Notes: generated by a model not told the origin, from the letters alone. Counted from the stretch's first letter, positions 7,716 through 16,512 are shown. The stretch: DNA of 24,309 nucleotides from Lachnospiraceae bacterium UBA1755 (GCA_002314805.1 DCHJ01000113.1:25552-49860); one strand, 5' to 3'. Numbers and translations: made by a program.

Positions 7716-8468
7716 TTATTCCCCCAGTGCGGCTCTGACCGCATTTTTTACTGCTGCGCAATACAAAGGTCCGGCCGATACCAGCATGTCCTCGATGCCC
7801 TTTTCCTGATAACGTACAAATGCACCTGTACCGCAAGGCATGATAAGCTTCTTTCCATATTTTTTGCAGGCGTCCCTGACCTGTCCGATCTTTGCCTGTA
7901 CATCATCTGCAAAGAAATCTCCCGGCTTGCCCATCTCGGTGGACATATCTCTCGGGCCTACCATGACCGCTGCCACTCCGGGATGAGATGCTATCTCTTC
8001 TGCATTGTCTGCTCCGAGCGGACTTTCTATCTGTGCGATGACCCAGTCATTGGCATTAACATATTCCACATAGCCTGCAGTATCTGTCTCAAAATAGTAC
8101 CTGTTGCACCTTGCCTGTCCGATACCGCGTTTTCCACGCGGAGGGAAGTATACATCATCCATGATCTCATCGAGCTGTACTGCACTTTCGATATGCGGGA
8201 TGATCACTCCGTCATAGCCCATATCAAGCACTCTGCCAAGTGACCTTACCTCAAACTCGGGTACCCTCAGGATCACCGGGATCCCCATCCCCTGACAGGC
8301 AGCCAATACCCTTTCCTGAGCCTCGGCGGATATCTCTCTGTGCTCACTGTCGAGAGCCACATACTGTATTCCGCTGTATATGCTCATCTCCAATACCGGA
8401 AGCTCTGTCCAGTCAGTGAATAATCCTATACTTGGTTTTCCTTCTTTAAGCAAGTCTGTAATTGCCAT
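7716..8468 (-). CDS. HpcH/HpaI family aldolase (2-oxo-acid retro-aldolase)
   Basis: 250 residues, normal for this TIM-barrel family of divalent-metal-dependent class II aldolases. Motifs appear in family order: VALDSEH (D40, E42, H43), ILRVPE (substrate-binding Arg), GYDGVIIPHIESAVQ, PPRGKRGIGQARCNRY, IAQIESPLGADNAEEI (metal-binding Glu) and GPRDMSTEMG (metal-binding Asp). Relatives cleave 4-hydroxy-2-oxo acids to pyruvate, or a related oxo acid, plus an aldehyde. GGAGA lies before the ATG. It stands between a D-aminoacylase gene and pxpBC in the same direction, so it probably handles the 2-oxo acid made by the cluster's aminotransferase (inference). The exact substrate cannot be read from the sequence. 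Confidence 0.93.
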   Translation of the reverse strand: MAITDLLKEGKPSIGLFTDWTELPVLEMSIYSGIQYVALDSEHREISAEAQERVLAACQGMGIPVILRVPEFEVRSLGRVLDMGYDGVIIPHIESAVQLDEIMDDVYFPPRGKRGIGQARCNRYYFETDTAGYVEYVNANDWVIAQIESPLGADNAEEIASHPGVAAVMVGPRDMSTEMGKPGDFFADDVQAKIGQVRDACKKYGKKLIMPCGTGAFVRYQEKGIEDMLVSAGPLYCAAVKNAVRAALGE

Positions 8469-8545
8469 AACTGTCTCCGTAAATCATCTTCAATCTGTTA
8501 TTGCATCTGCACTGCCGCAGCAGCGTTGCTGCTAATATGCGTTAT

Positions 8546-8645
8546 CTCTTTCATTATTTGCCGGTCACTGCGGCGGTTGGATTACTGCTTTCATTTTTCT
8601 CCGGCACTTCCGCTGCTGCATCGCTGCTTTCATGCTTTCGCCGGC
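8546..8645 (+). repeat. Degenerate intergenic direct repeats
   Basis: The motif ctgctttcat-(6 to 7 nt)-ccggca occurs at 8585-8606 and 8623-8645, with a weaker copy (ctctttcattatttgccggtca) near 8546-8567. They lie in the 184-nt gap between the D-aminoacylase stop and the aldolase start. The gap also has a small hairpin, AGCAGC-GTT-GCTGCT (8519-8533), without a T-run. I see no gene here. Confidence 0.5.
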
Positions 8646-8652
8646 AGCTGTC

Positions 8653-10302
8653 TTATTTCTTGCTCAGATGCCTGAGCACCTTGCCTGCGCGTACATTGGT
8701 CGCCGCACCCTTTGCTACTGCAGGTACTCCGTTGATTATGACATAATCCATTCCCGAGGAGTATTTATTGACCTCTGCAAAGGTTGCATTTACTTTAAGC
8801 TCATTGATGTCAAATACATTTACATCTGCGAAATTACCGACTTCAAGGGTACCTCTCTTTTCAAGCATGAAATGCTGAGCCGGAACTGAACCCACCTTCC
8901 TGCAGGCATCCTGGATCGAGATCACGCCAAGATCACGCACATACCTTGCAAAGAAGAATGTCATACTCATATAGTTCTGCATATTGGCAGTCGCATCTGC
9001 CACAGGACCTTCCTCGGTGGTAGCAAAGGAATCTGTCTGCCACATATAGATCGGATCCTTAACAACACTGTCTACCATGGTCTGCTCCGAGAAGCACGTG
9101 CCCTGCATAAGTATCCTTCCTGCATCATACAGAGTCGGAGCATCTGCAATTATATCAAGGAAACAGTCAAACGGATCCCGTCCGCTTGCCTCGACCAGCT
9201 CCATGAACGGGGTCGTGGATATCCTTCTGTCATACTGAGGCTGCACGAATAAAAGCCTGTCCCACTGTCCCGCCTGCAGGAATCTCCAGTAACGGCAGCA
9301 GTCAGCCTTAACTTTCTCCCTGCCTGCCGGATCTGCGAGTATCCTCCTTGCCTCATCCCATCCGTTCTCGTAGAGCCACGGCGGCAGGATCGCAAGTGCG
9401 TCACCTGTCGCATAGGTAGTCGGAAGCATATCACACATTACATTGAGATGCTCAACCTCCCTTGCATCCTTCAGCATCTGCATTGACTTCTGCAGATAAT
9501 CATTTGGTACGCCGTTGTCATATTTCACATTAAGATGTGACACTGTTCCTCTCATGCCTGTCTTACGGATGACATTGAGGAATTCATTAACAGCCTCAAA
9601 GATGTATGTACCTTCATCCCTCATATGAGTCGAGTAATTGGCATCATACTCAGCGGCGACCATTGCAAGCTTTTCCACTTCCTCGGGTCTGCTTACTATA
9701 CCCGGCTCAAACTCAAGACCTGTTGAGAATCCGAAGAAGCCGGCCTCCATTGCTTCTCGCAGGAATGCCGCCATCTCATCAAACTGCTCCTGAGTATACT
9801 CCGTGGTCCTGCATCCGACCATGTTTCTTAGCGTATTATGCCCGCAGAGCCATGCCATGTTGATACCAACACCCATCTTCTCTGCCTTATCAAGTGTCCT
9901 TGCCATATCCCCAGGATGATATTTCGGTCCAGGCAGATTGTAAGCACAGTCGATGCCGTCACCGGCTTTGTCAAAGTTATCATAGGATACGTATGCCCTT
10001 CTGGAAAAGCCGCAGTTTCCGACCACTTCAGTTGCTACTCCCTGAAGTATCGCCGAATATGCCTCCGGATTGCCCCAGATGGTATAATCCGAATGTGTAT
10101 GGGAATCAATGAAGCCGTTGGTCACATACTTATGATGCGCATCGATATCCAGCTTCTTTGCCTTAACCCCCTTAAGGTCTCCTATATAGTCGATCTTATC
10201 ACCCACGATTGCAAGGTCTGCATAATACGGCAGCTTACCTGTCCCGTCTACGATACAGCCATTGCGGATGATGATATCAGGTTCTCTCTTGTAAATTCCC
10301 AT
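8653..10302 (-). CDS. D-aminoacylase-like amidohydrolase (paralogue A of three)
   Basis: 549 residues with the D-aminoacylase (N-acyl-D-amino-acid deacylase) layout: an N- and C-terminal beta sandwich around a metal-dependent TIM barrel. Metal and catalytic landmarks are H68 and H70 in GFIDSHTHSD, C97 in EVVGNCGFS, H226 in YSTHMRDEG, H256 in GTVSHLNVKY and D424 in MWQTDS, close to the positions in characterised D-aminoacylases. Also present are GFSTGLEFEPG and the C-terminal GTLEVGNFADVNVFD. GGGAGGAG precedes the ATG. Expected chemistry is hydrolysis of an N-acyl, carbamoyl or cyclic amide bond to release an amino acid. Its first 65 residues are nearly identical to those of the two other paralogues in this window, while the specificity region around residues 70-115 has diverged. 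It sits upstream of the aldolase gene. Confidence 0.92.
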   Translation of the reverse strand: MGIYKREPDIIIRNGCIVDGTGKLPYYADLAIVGDKIDYIGDLKGVKAKKLDIDAHHKYVTNGFIDSHTHSDYTIWGNPEAYSAILQGVATEVVGNCGFSRRAYVSYDNFDKAGDGIDCAYNLPGPKYHPGDMARTLDKAEKMGVGINMAWLCGHNTLRNMVGCRTTEYTQEQFDEMAAFLREAMEAGFFGFSTGLEFEPGIVSRPEEVEKLAMVAAEYDANYSTHMRDEGTYIFEAVNEFLNVIRKTGMRGTVSHLNVKYDNGVPNDYLQKSMQMLKDAREVEHLNVMCDMLPTTYATGDALAILPPWLYENGWDEARRILADPAGREKVKADCCRYWRFLQAGQWDRLLFVQPQYDRRISTTPFMELVEASGRDPFDCFLDIIADAPTLYDAGRILMQGTCFSEQTMVDSVVKDPIYMWQTDSFATTEEGPVADATANMQNYMSMTFFFARYVRDLGVISIQDACRKVGSVPAQHFMLEKRGTLEVGNFADVNVFDINELKVNATFAEVNKYSSGMDYVIINGVPAVAKGAATNVRAGKVLRHLSKK

Positions 10303-10460
10303 GGTTTCTCCTCCCGGTAAATTATCTGAATATGTATCTTAACTCGCATTTATCCTTGGACTATCTGCGTATACTCTCTCTTTATGATCCGCATGAAAAG
10401 CTTGCTGTCATCCGACTTTTCTGTGATCCTATGCAGTTCGGCGTTCACTTTTATCTCATG

Positions 10461-10496
10461 ATCTGAAATGTCCACATAATCTGAAATGTCCGCATA
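10461..10496 (+). repeat. 18-bp tandem repeat between amidohydrolase genes
   Basis: ATCTGAAATGTCCACATA (10461-10478) is followed at once by ATCTGAAATGTCCGCATA (10479-10496), one mismatch. It lies in the 219-nt gap between the amidohydrolase stop (10522) and the paralogue A start (10302). No gene or terminator is evident in the gap. Confidence 0.85.
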
Positions 10497-10521
10497 ATCC
10501 GCAGATACAAGTCTGTAGCTT

Positions 10522-11334
10522 TTATACCAGCTTCCTTCCGATGATAGCCTCAAAGTTGTCAGCAAGCAGCTTCTGCTTTATATCATCCTCAATGTCCGCC
10601 ATAAGTACACGTCCTGCCATGATGCGCGGATCATTAAAGGTCTGATCCGAACCGAAGACAAACTTCTCAATCGGTGCTTCTTTGATCAGCTCTTCAAGCC
10701 ATATCTGTGAATAGAGCGATCCATTGAAATCAAGATATACATGCTCATACTTGTTTGCAAGGTCTATGGAATCAAGACAGCCTCTGTAGGTACCTCCCAT
10801 ATGACAGATCTGGAGCTTTAGCTCCGGATACCTTGAAAGCACTGCATCATAATCCTTTGGATTATTGGCAGGCTCCGTCTCCCAGGTATGGCATGCCACA
10901 AGTATATCCTTAGCGATGCAATACTCATAGAGTCTGTCGTAATCTGCCGTCGCTATGCATGTATGTGATTCACGGGGGTGGATCTTTACACCCACAAATC
11001 CCGGATCATCCTTATACTTCTCTATCTGTGCGATGCACTCCTCATGATAATGGGGATCATAGAAGATGGATGCATAGACATATCCGGGAAAAAGTCTTGT
11101 CATCTCCATGATCCGTTCATTGCCTGCTGGTGCCGCTCCAAACAATGCCTTGAGTGAGCTGGCCACCATGGCATTGATTCCGATACGCTTGCTCAGCCTT
11201 ATACTCTCTTCTGCCGGTAATGTCTTAATATATAACGGACACTGTTCCCCATCTCCCAGATGTGAGTGAGAATCGATGATGCGCAGTCCCGGCTTTATCT
11301 GTCCCTGCATTGCATATTCCTTGACAGTCATCAT
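10522..11334 (-). CDS. Amidohydrolase (amidohydrolase_2/COG2159-type TIM barrel)
   Basis: 270 residues. The metal-binding set of the family is visible: DSHSHLG near residue 22 (HxH), GVKIHPRESH (the beta-strand-4 region), VACHTWE (His), LQICHMGGTYRG (His) and FVFGSDQTF (Asp). The family hydrolyses or decarboxylates small carboxylated or cyclic amide substrates; the reaction here is unknown. The ATG at 11334 overlaps the upstream stop as ATGA and is preceded by GGAGGTGA, which indicates tight translational coupling to the degenerate amidohydrolase gene before it. That coupling suggests the two products act together. Confidence 0.88.
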   Translation of the reverse strand: MMTVKEYAMQGQIKPGLRIIDSHSHLGDGEQCPLYIKTLPAEESIRLSKRIGINAMVASSLKALFGAAPAGNERIMEMTRLFPGYVYASIFYDPHYHEECIAQIEKYKDDPGFVGVKIHPRESHTCIATADYDRLYEYCIAKDILVACHTWETEPANNPKDYDAVLSRYPELKLQICHMGGTYRGCLDSIDLANKYEHVYLDFNGSLYSQIWLEELIKEAPIEKFVFGSDQTFNDPRIMAGRVLMADIEDDIKQKLLADNFEAIIGRKLV

Positions 11335-12059
11335 GCTCTCACCTCCACCAGTCTTTCAAAGTTTCCGTGAGCTATCATCTCCTTTTCTTCCTGAGAAAGC
11401 TCGCAGAACAGGATCTGGAAGGTCTTGTCATACGGCTCCTTCTCCGGCATATAGGTTCCGAAGAGGAACTTATCCGCACCGATGAGCCCCACCATGTTTT
11501 CGATGCCGTAATACTCAATAGTATTGCACGTATCGAAATATACATTCCTGAAATGCTTACAGAAACCGATGTACTGCCTGTTGAGCCACTGATCGGTATT
11601 GGTGATGATCAGCCTGAGCTCCGGGTACTTTTCCTTAACTGCCGCAGCATCATTGAGATCAAGCTCCTGAAGTGATACAAGAAGCGGTGTCCTGCTCTCA
11701 CTTAAGATGTCAAACATCCAGTCATAAAGCCATGTATACATCGGTGCGGCAAAGTTTTTCGGATGTATCCTGAAAAGCGCCTTATCATTATCAATAAGCC
11801 TTATCATCTCATCCCTGGTGTATGTCTCCTCCGGATATACCGGTGGCATGAGTCTGATGACGGGATACTCTGTTCCTGCCGATTCCCGTGCATACCTGAG
11901 CGTCACATCGTTGGCATCACCGGCCTTGTCCAGATTGTATATCGCACGTGTGACGATATTGTTTTTTTCACATACTGAGGCAACACTGTCATGATCACTT
12001 GCGTACTGCAGCGGCTGCGGCTGCATATAAAAATTGCAGTTGATATCCTTGAAAACCAA
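11331..12059 (-). CDS. Amidohydrolase-like protein lacking the metal ligands
   Basis: 242 residues. The fold signals of amidohydrolase_2 proteins are present (LFRIHPKNF, TPLLVSLQELDLND, YPELRLIITNTDQWLN, NVYFDTCN, KFLFGT, AHGNFERLV), in the same order as in its neighbour. The residues expected to bind metal are replaced: the N-terminal HxH position reads NFYMQ, the ICHMGG histidine position reads IITNTDQ, and the FGSD aspartate position reads FGTYMPEKEP. It is therefore probably not a classical metal hydrolase. It could be a non-catalytic partner of the intact enzyme translated right after it, or use other chemistry. The frame is intact and of normal length, so I do not call it a pseudogene. 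Confidence 0.8.
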   Translation of the reverse strand: MVFKDINCNFYMQPQPLQYASDHDSVASVCEKNNIVTRAIYNLDKAGDANDVTLRYARESAGTEYPVIRLMPPVYPEETYTRDEMIRLIDNDKALFRIHPKNFAAPMYTWLYDWMFDILSESRTPLLVSLQELDLNDAAAVKEKYPELRLIITNTDQWLNRQYIGFCKHFRNVYFDTCNTIEYYGIENMVGLIGADKFLFGTYMPEKEPYDKTFQILFCELSQEEKEMIAHGNFERLVEVRA

Positions 12060-12095
12060 TTTGCCTTCCTCCTTGTCCTGATTGTTATCCTGCCG

Positions 12096-13019
12096 TCACA
12101 GACCGGCCACAAGCATAGTCACCAGCGGGATCGTGATCAGCCCCAGCAGATGTGAGACGATAACCGTACCCGCACCGGCTGAAGAATCCTGTCCCATTGA
12201 TTCCGGGAATACTATCACATTAAGTCCCATCGGCATGCACAATGCCATAACCGTCACCTGGATCAGATATTTATCGACCTTGAAAAGCAGCATTATTGCG
12301 GCAGCGATCGCCGGCAGAGCTATAAGCCTTACGAGCGATGCGATGTAAGCCCTTCCATTACAGAAGGCTGCCTTAAGTGACTGCTTACCGATCACGATAC
12401 CGGCCAGCAGCATTGCACATGGCGCCATACAGTTGGCTGCGTTATTGATAATTGTCATCGGCACCTCCGGAAGCTTTACTCCCAGAAGGCCCATGATGAT
12501 CCCTATGATAAGTGACCATATGGACGGATTATTGAAGCTCTTAAAGCTGACCTTTTCCTGATTGGTCAGCACAAACATGCCCCAGGTGTACATTACTATC
12601 CACATCGGAAGAGTGAATGTAATGAAGTCACACAGGAATACTTCACCAAATACAGCAGCAGCAAGAGGATATCCCACATAAGAGGTATTAGGTATAACAA
12701 ACGAATATGCATAGATATTGCGCGTCATCTTATCTCTGCCGAAGATCCGCCCCATCCACTGTGCCAGTATAAAGGTGACTGCAACAACGATCACTCCTGT
12801 GACCAGTACTCCCATCTTTCCGGCTAACTGACTTACCGTAAAGTTTGTCGAAAAACTCCTTATGATAAGTGCAGGCATAAATACCCACATTTCAAGCTTT
12901 CCGATGACTCCGGCCGCGCTGTCTGAAATGATATTGAAATGCTTCAATATCCATCCTACCAATATGAATACAAACAGTATGATCATCTGCTGCAACGTGA
13001 TCACAAAGAGACTTCCCAT
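12096..13019 (-). CDS. AEC-family (auxin efflux carrier type) permease
   Basis: 307 residues with about ten hydrophobic segments, for example IILFVFILVGWILKHFNII at the N-terminus and IALPAIAAAIMLLFKV and GLITIPLVTMLVAGL near the C-terminus. Family features include YSFVIPNTSYVGYPLAAAVFG in the first half and ALCMPMGLNVIVFPESMG in the second. Members in Firmicutes move organic acids such as malate or malonate, or related anions. It lies between the two downstream amidohydrolases and two D-aminoacylase genes, so it probably moves a substrate or product of that pathway. GGGGAG precedes the ATG. Confidence 0.9.
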   Translation of the reverse strand: MGSLFVITLQQMIILFVFILVGWILKHFNIISDSAAGVIGKLEMWVFMPALIIRSFSTNFTVSQLAGKMGVLVTGVIVVAVTFILAQWMGRIFGRDKMTRNIYAYSFVIPNTSYVGYPLAAAVFGEVFLCDFITFTLPMWIVMYTWGMFVLTNQEKVSFKSFNNPSIWSLIIGIIMGLLGVKLPEVPMTIINNAANCMAPCAMLLAGIVIGKQSLKAAFCNGRAYIASLVRLIALPAIAAAIMLLFKVDKYLIQVTVMALCMPMGLNVIVFPESMGQDSSAGAGTVIVSHLLGLITIPLVTMLVAGL

Positions 13020-13162
13020 TGTTAAGACTCCCCTTAATTATATAGTCATAGCCGTTCTTTCCCTTTTCAGGATAACAGGCTATGCTGCTGAAGATGCTGC
13101 TGGCCGGTCCGGCCCCGCCTGCGGTTTCAACAGACTGAGCCGCAGCCTCTTTATCTGATATT

Positions 13163-14806
13163 TTACCGTGGCAGATGCCTGAGCACCTTTCCTGATCTTG
13201 TACCCGTGAGCTGTCCCTTTTCCACTGCAGCAACACCGTTTACAAATACATAATCCATGCCGGTCGAGTAATGCATCGGATCCTCAAATGTAGAATTGAT
13301 CCTGAGCTCATTAATATCAAACACATTGATATCCGCATATTTTCCAACCTCAAGGGTACCTCTGCCCTCAAGCATGAAATGCTGTGCAGGTATCTGGCCA
13401 AGCTTCATACATGCCTCCTGGATGGAGATCGCTCCAAGTTCTCGCACGTAGCGGATGATAAACTGACTCATACTCATATAGGTCTGTCTCATGCCGCATC
13501 TGCCAACCGGTTTTTCAAGATCAATAAAGCCTACATCCATCTGCCACATGTAGATAGGATCCTTTACTACTGAATCGATGAGCTGCTGTTCAAAGAATAC
13601 TGTTCCTGTCATGCCGGTGGCATTGGCTCCCTCGATCGTCTCATTGCCCATCATGATATCAAGGAACACATCTGCCGGTTCTTTTCCTGATTTCTTAACA
13701 ATATCCATAAAAGGAGTAATTGCGATATCTGCATCATATGGCGGCATCACATAGAGCAGTCTGTCCCACTGACCCGCTGCCAGGAATCTCCAGTACCTGT
13801 TAAGGTCTGCTTTGACCTTTTCCCTGCCTGCCGGGTCCGCAAGGATCTCTCTTGCCTTATCCCACCCCTCGGCATACAGCCATGGAGGAAGCATCGCCAT
13901 CGCGCCGCCTGTTGCAAAGGTCGTAGGCAGCATGTCACAGTATACATTGAGGTGCTCGACATCGCGCGCCTGCTTAAGCATATCCATACCCTTCTGCAGA
14001 TAATCGTTGGGTACTCCATTGTCATACTTTACATTAAGATGCGATACAGTACCTCTCATACCGGTCTTACGTATCACGTTGAGGAATTCGTTTACCGCCT
14101 CGAGTATATATGTTCCCTCATCTCTCATGTGAGTTGAATAATTGGCATCATACTCTGCTGCCACCTTTGCAAGCTCCTCAACCTCTTCAGGTCTGCTCAC
14201 AATACCAGGTACAAATTCAAGACCGGTTGAGAATCCGATATATCCGGCTTCCATACACTCCCGGATCCATTCCTTCATCTCGTCCATCTGCTCTTTTGTC
14301 GGTACAGGCTGCATGCATCCGACCATCATACGGATGTCATTATGTCCGCAGTGCCATGCAGTGTTGACGCCGCAGCCCTGCTTCTCTGCACGGTCCAGTG
14401 TAGCTGCCATTGATCCCTTCGGATACCTGGGGCCGGGCAGATTGTAAACGCAGTCGATACCGTCACCGGCTTTATCGAAGCGTTCAGCGGGCACGCTCGT
14501 CCGCATTGAGAACCCGCAGTTCCCTACTATCTCAGTTGTTACTCCCTGAGCAACGACATTCTTTGCCTCAGGTGCCGACCATATGGTCTGATCCGCATGG
14601 GAATGTGAGTCAATGAATCCGTTAGTCACATATTTGTGATGTGCATCGATGTCCATCTTCTTTGCCTTCACGCCCTTAAGGTCGCCTATGTAGTCGATCT
14701 TATCTCCCATGATCGCAAGATCAGCGTAATACGGCATCTTGCCTGTGCCGTCTACTATGCAGCCGTTGCGGATAATGATATCCGGTTCTCTTTTATATAT
14801 TCCCAT
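13163..14806 (-). CDS. D-aminoacylase-like amidohydrolase (paralogue B)
   Basis: 547 residues. Ligand motifs are retained: GFIDSHSHAD, EIVGNCGFS, YSTHMRDEG, GTVSHLNVKY and an Asp in MWQMDV. Compared with paralogue A it differs most around the substrate-side loops (residues 70-115) and near residue 424, where MWQMDVGFIDLEKPVGRCG replaces MWQTDSFATTEEG. The N-terminal 65 residues match A and C almost exactly. It starts 50 nt after the stop of paralogue C, with AGGAGA-type binding site, and is followed by a 143-nt gap before the permease gene. The likely role is deacylation of a second related N-acyl or cyclic amino-acid substrate. Confidence 0.92.
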   Translation of the reverse strand: MGIYKREPDIIIRNGCIVDGTGKMPYYADLAIMGDKIDYIGDLKGVKAKKMDIDAHHKYVTNGFIDSHSHADQTIWSAPEAKNVVAQGVTTEIVGNCGFSMRTSVPAERFDKAGDGIDCVYNLPGPRYPKGSMAATLDRAEKQGCGVNTAWHCGHNDIRMMVGCMQPVPTKEQMDEMKEWIRECMEAGYIGFSTGLEFVPGIVSRPEEVEELAKVAAEYDANYSTHMRDEGTYILEAVNEFLNVIRKTGMRGTVSHLNVKYDNGVPNDYLQKGMDMLKQARDVEHLNVYCDMLPTTFATGGAMAMLPPWLYAEGWDKAREILADPAGREKVKADLNRYWRFLAAGQWDRLLYVMPPYDADIAITPFMDIVKKSGKEPADVFLDIMMGNETIEGANATGMTGTVFFEQQLIDSVVKDPIYMWQMDVGFIDLEKPVGRCGMRQTYMSMSQFIIRYVRELGAISIQEACMKLGQIPAQHFMLEGRGTLEVGKYADINVFDINELRINSTFEDPMHYSTGMDYVFVNGVAAVEKGQLTGTRSGKVLRHLPR

Positions 14807-14856
14807 TTGTTTTCTCCTTTTACATTAATTACGCAGCAATGAAGCATTGCGCCAAA

Positions 14857-16512
14857 TCAGCGCTTTGGCAGATGTCTGAGCACCTTGCCTGCCCTCTCAT
14901 TGGTGTGCTCACCATTGGCTATCACAGCCTTGCCATTGATAAACACATAATCCATACCGGTTGAATAATGGCAGGGATCCATGAAGGTTGAATTTATCTT
15001 AAGCTCTCCGAGATTGAAGACATTGATATCGGCATAGTTGCCCACCTCAAGGGTTCCTCTGCCTTCGAGCATGAAGTGCTGAGCAGGCACCGCTCCGACC
15101 TTCCTGCAGGCATCCTGGATAGAGATCACACCGAGCTCGTCAACGTATCTCTTGAAGAAATAAACCATGCTCATGTACTCCTGTACATTAGCCGTATTCT
15201 TAGCAAGGGGTCCGTCCTTAGCCTCGTAGGTTGATGTAGCATCTGTCATCCACATGTAGATCGGATCCGTAACTACAGAATCGATAAGCTGCTGCTCGAA
15301 GAATACCGTACCCTGGATGTGCACTGCATTCATATCATCTATTGTCGGAGCTGCCATGCAGATATCAAGGAATACATCTACAGGCTCCTTGCCGCTCTTT
15401 TCAACAAGCTCACCGAACGGCACGTTACATATCTCAGGCATATACTCCGGCTGCACATAAAGAAGCCTGTCCCACTGACCGTATGCGAGGAATCTCCAGT
15501 AACGGCAGAAGTCAGCCTTAACCTTTGCACGGATGGCAGGATCAGCAAGACGCTCCTTTGCAATGTCCCAGCCGTCAGCCCAGAGCCACGGAGGAAGCAG
15601 TGCCATTGCCCCGCCTGTTGCAAATGTTGTCGGAAGCATGTCGCAGAGTACATTGAGGTGCTCGACCTCACGTGCCTTTTTGAGCATGTTCATGCCCTTG
15701 TCAAGATAATCGTTGGGCACACCGTTATCATACTTAACATTAAGATGTGATACCGTTCCTCTCATCCCTGTAGCACGGATCACTGTAAGGAACTCGTTGA
15801 TAGCTTCAAGTATGTAGGTACCCTCATCTCTCATGTGAGTTGAGTAATTGGCATCGTACTCACCGGCCACCTTTGCAAGTTCCACTATTTCCTCAGTCTT
15901 GCTATTGATACCCGGATGGAACTCAAGACCTGTTGAGAATCCGAAGAATCCTGCCTCCATAGCTTCACGGACCCATGCCTTCATCTCATCCATCTGTTCC
16001 CTGGTAGGGATAGGCTGTGTGCACTCCGCCATAACTCTTATATCATTATGTCCGCAGAGCCATGCCAGATTATTTCCCACTCCCATCTTCTCAGCCTTAT
16101 CAAGTGTTGCTGCAAAGCTTCCCTTCGGGTACTTAGGTCCCGGGAGATTGTATACACAGTCAATGCCGTCGCCCGCTTTATCAAACTCGCAGCCTTCCAT
16201 GACTGTTCTCATTGAGTATCCGCAGTTTCCGACTACCTGTGTAGTGATACCCTGTGCTACGAAGCTATGGCATTCAGGAGCCGCCCATATAGAACGGTCT
16301 GTATGCGTGTGTGAATCGATGAAGCCATTGGTCACATACTTGTGATGAGCATCGATATCCATCTTCTTTGCCTTCACACCCTTAAGATCTCCGATGTAGT
16401 CGATCTTATCTCCCACAATTGCCAGATCAGCGTAATACGGCATCTTGCCTGTGCCGTCCACGATACAGCCGTTACGAATAATAATGTCCGGTTCTCTTTT
16501 ATAAATCCCCAT
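14857..16512 (-). CDS. D-aminoacylase-like amidohydrolase (paralogue C)
   Basis: 551 residues and the first gene of the catabolic cluster. Motifs are GFIDSHTHTD, QVVGNCGYS, GFSTGLEFHPG, YSTHMRDEG, GTVSHLNVKY and MWMTDATS. The ATG follows CGGAGGGATATT. It is closer to B than to A around DIRVM/DIRMM and FFEQQLIDSVV, but shares AWLCGHN and GSVP/GAVPAQHFML with A, so the three are anciently duplicated rather than fresh copies. Synonymous sites differ throughout the conserved 5' ends. The activity assignment is by family only; hydantoin-, carbamoyl- or acyl-specific variants are all possible. Confidence 0.92.
   Translation of the reverse strand: MGIYKREPDIIIRNGCIVDGTGKMPYYADLAIVGDKIDYIGDLKGVKAKKMDIDAHHKYVTNGFIDSHTHTDRSIWAAPECHSFVAQGITTQVVGNCGYSMRTVMEGCEFDKAGDGIDCVYNLPGPKYPKGSFAATLDKAEKMGVGNNLAWLCGHNDIRVMAECTQPIPTREQMDEMKAWVREAMEAGFFGFSTGLEFHPGINSKTEEIVELAKVAGEYDANYSTHMRDEGTYILEAINEFLTVIRATGMRGTVSHLNVKYDNGVPNDYLDKGMNMLKKAREVEHLNVLCDMLPTTFATGGAMALLPPWLWADGWDIAKERLADPAIRAKVKADFCRYWRFLAYGQWDRLLYVQPEYMPEICNVPFGELVEKSGKEPVDVFLDICMAAPTIDDMNAVHIQGTVFFEQQLIDSVVTDPIYMWMTDATSTYEAKDGPLAKNTANVQEYMSMVYFFKRYVDELGVISIQDACRKVGAVPAQHFMLEGRGTLEVGNYADINVFNLGELKINSTFMDPCHYSTGMDYVFINGKAVIANGEHTNERAGKVLRHLPKR

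Noticed and set aside
10350..10565. 71-codon minus-strand frame overlapping the end of the amidohydrolase
   Set aside because: It starts inside another gene without a binding site, and its only pattern (ADISDYVDISD) is the 18-bp tandem repeat.
13080..13140. GC-rich inverted sequences in the gap between paralogue B and the permease gene
   Set aside because: Possible stems are short or have long loops and no T-run follows on either strand, so I do not call a terminator.
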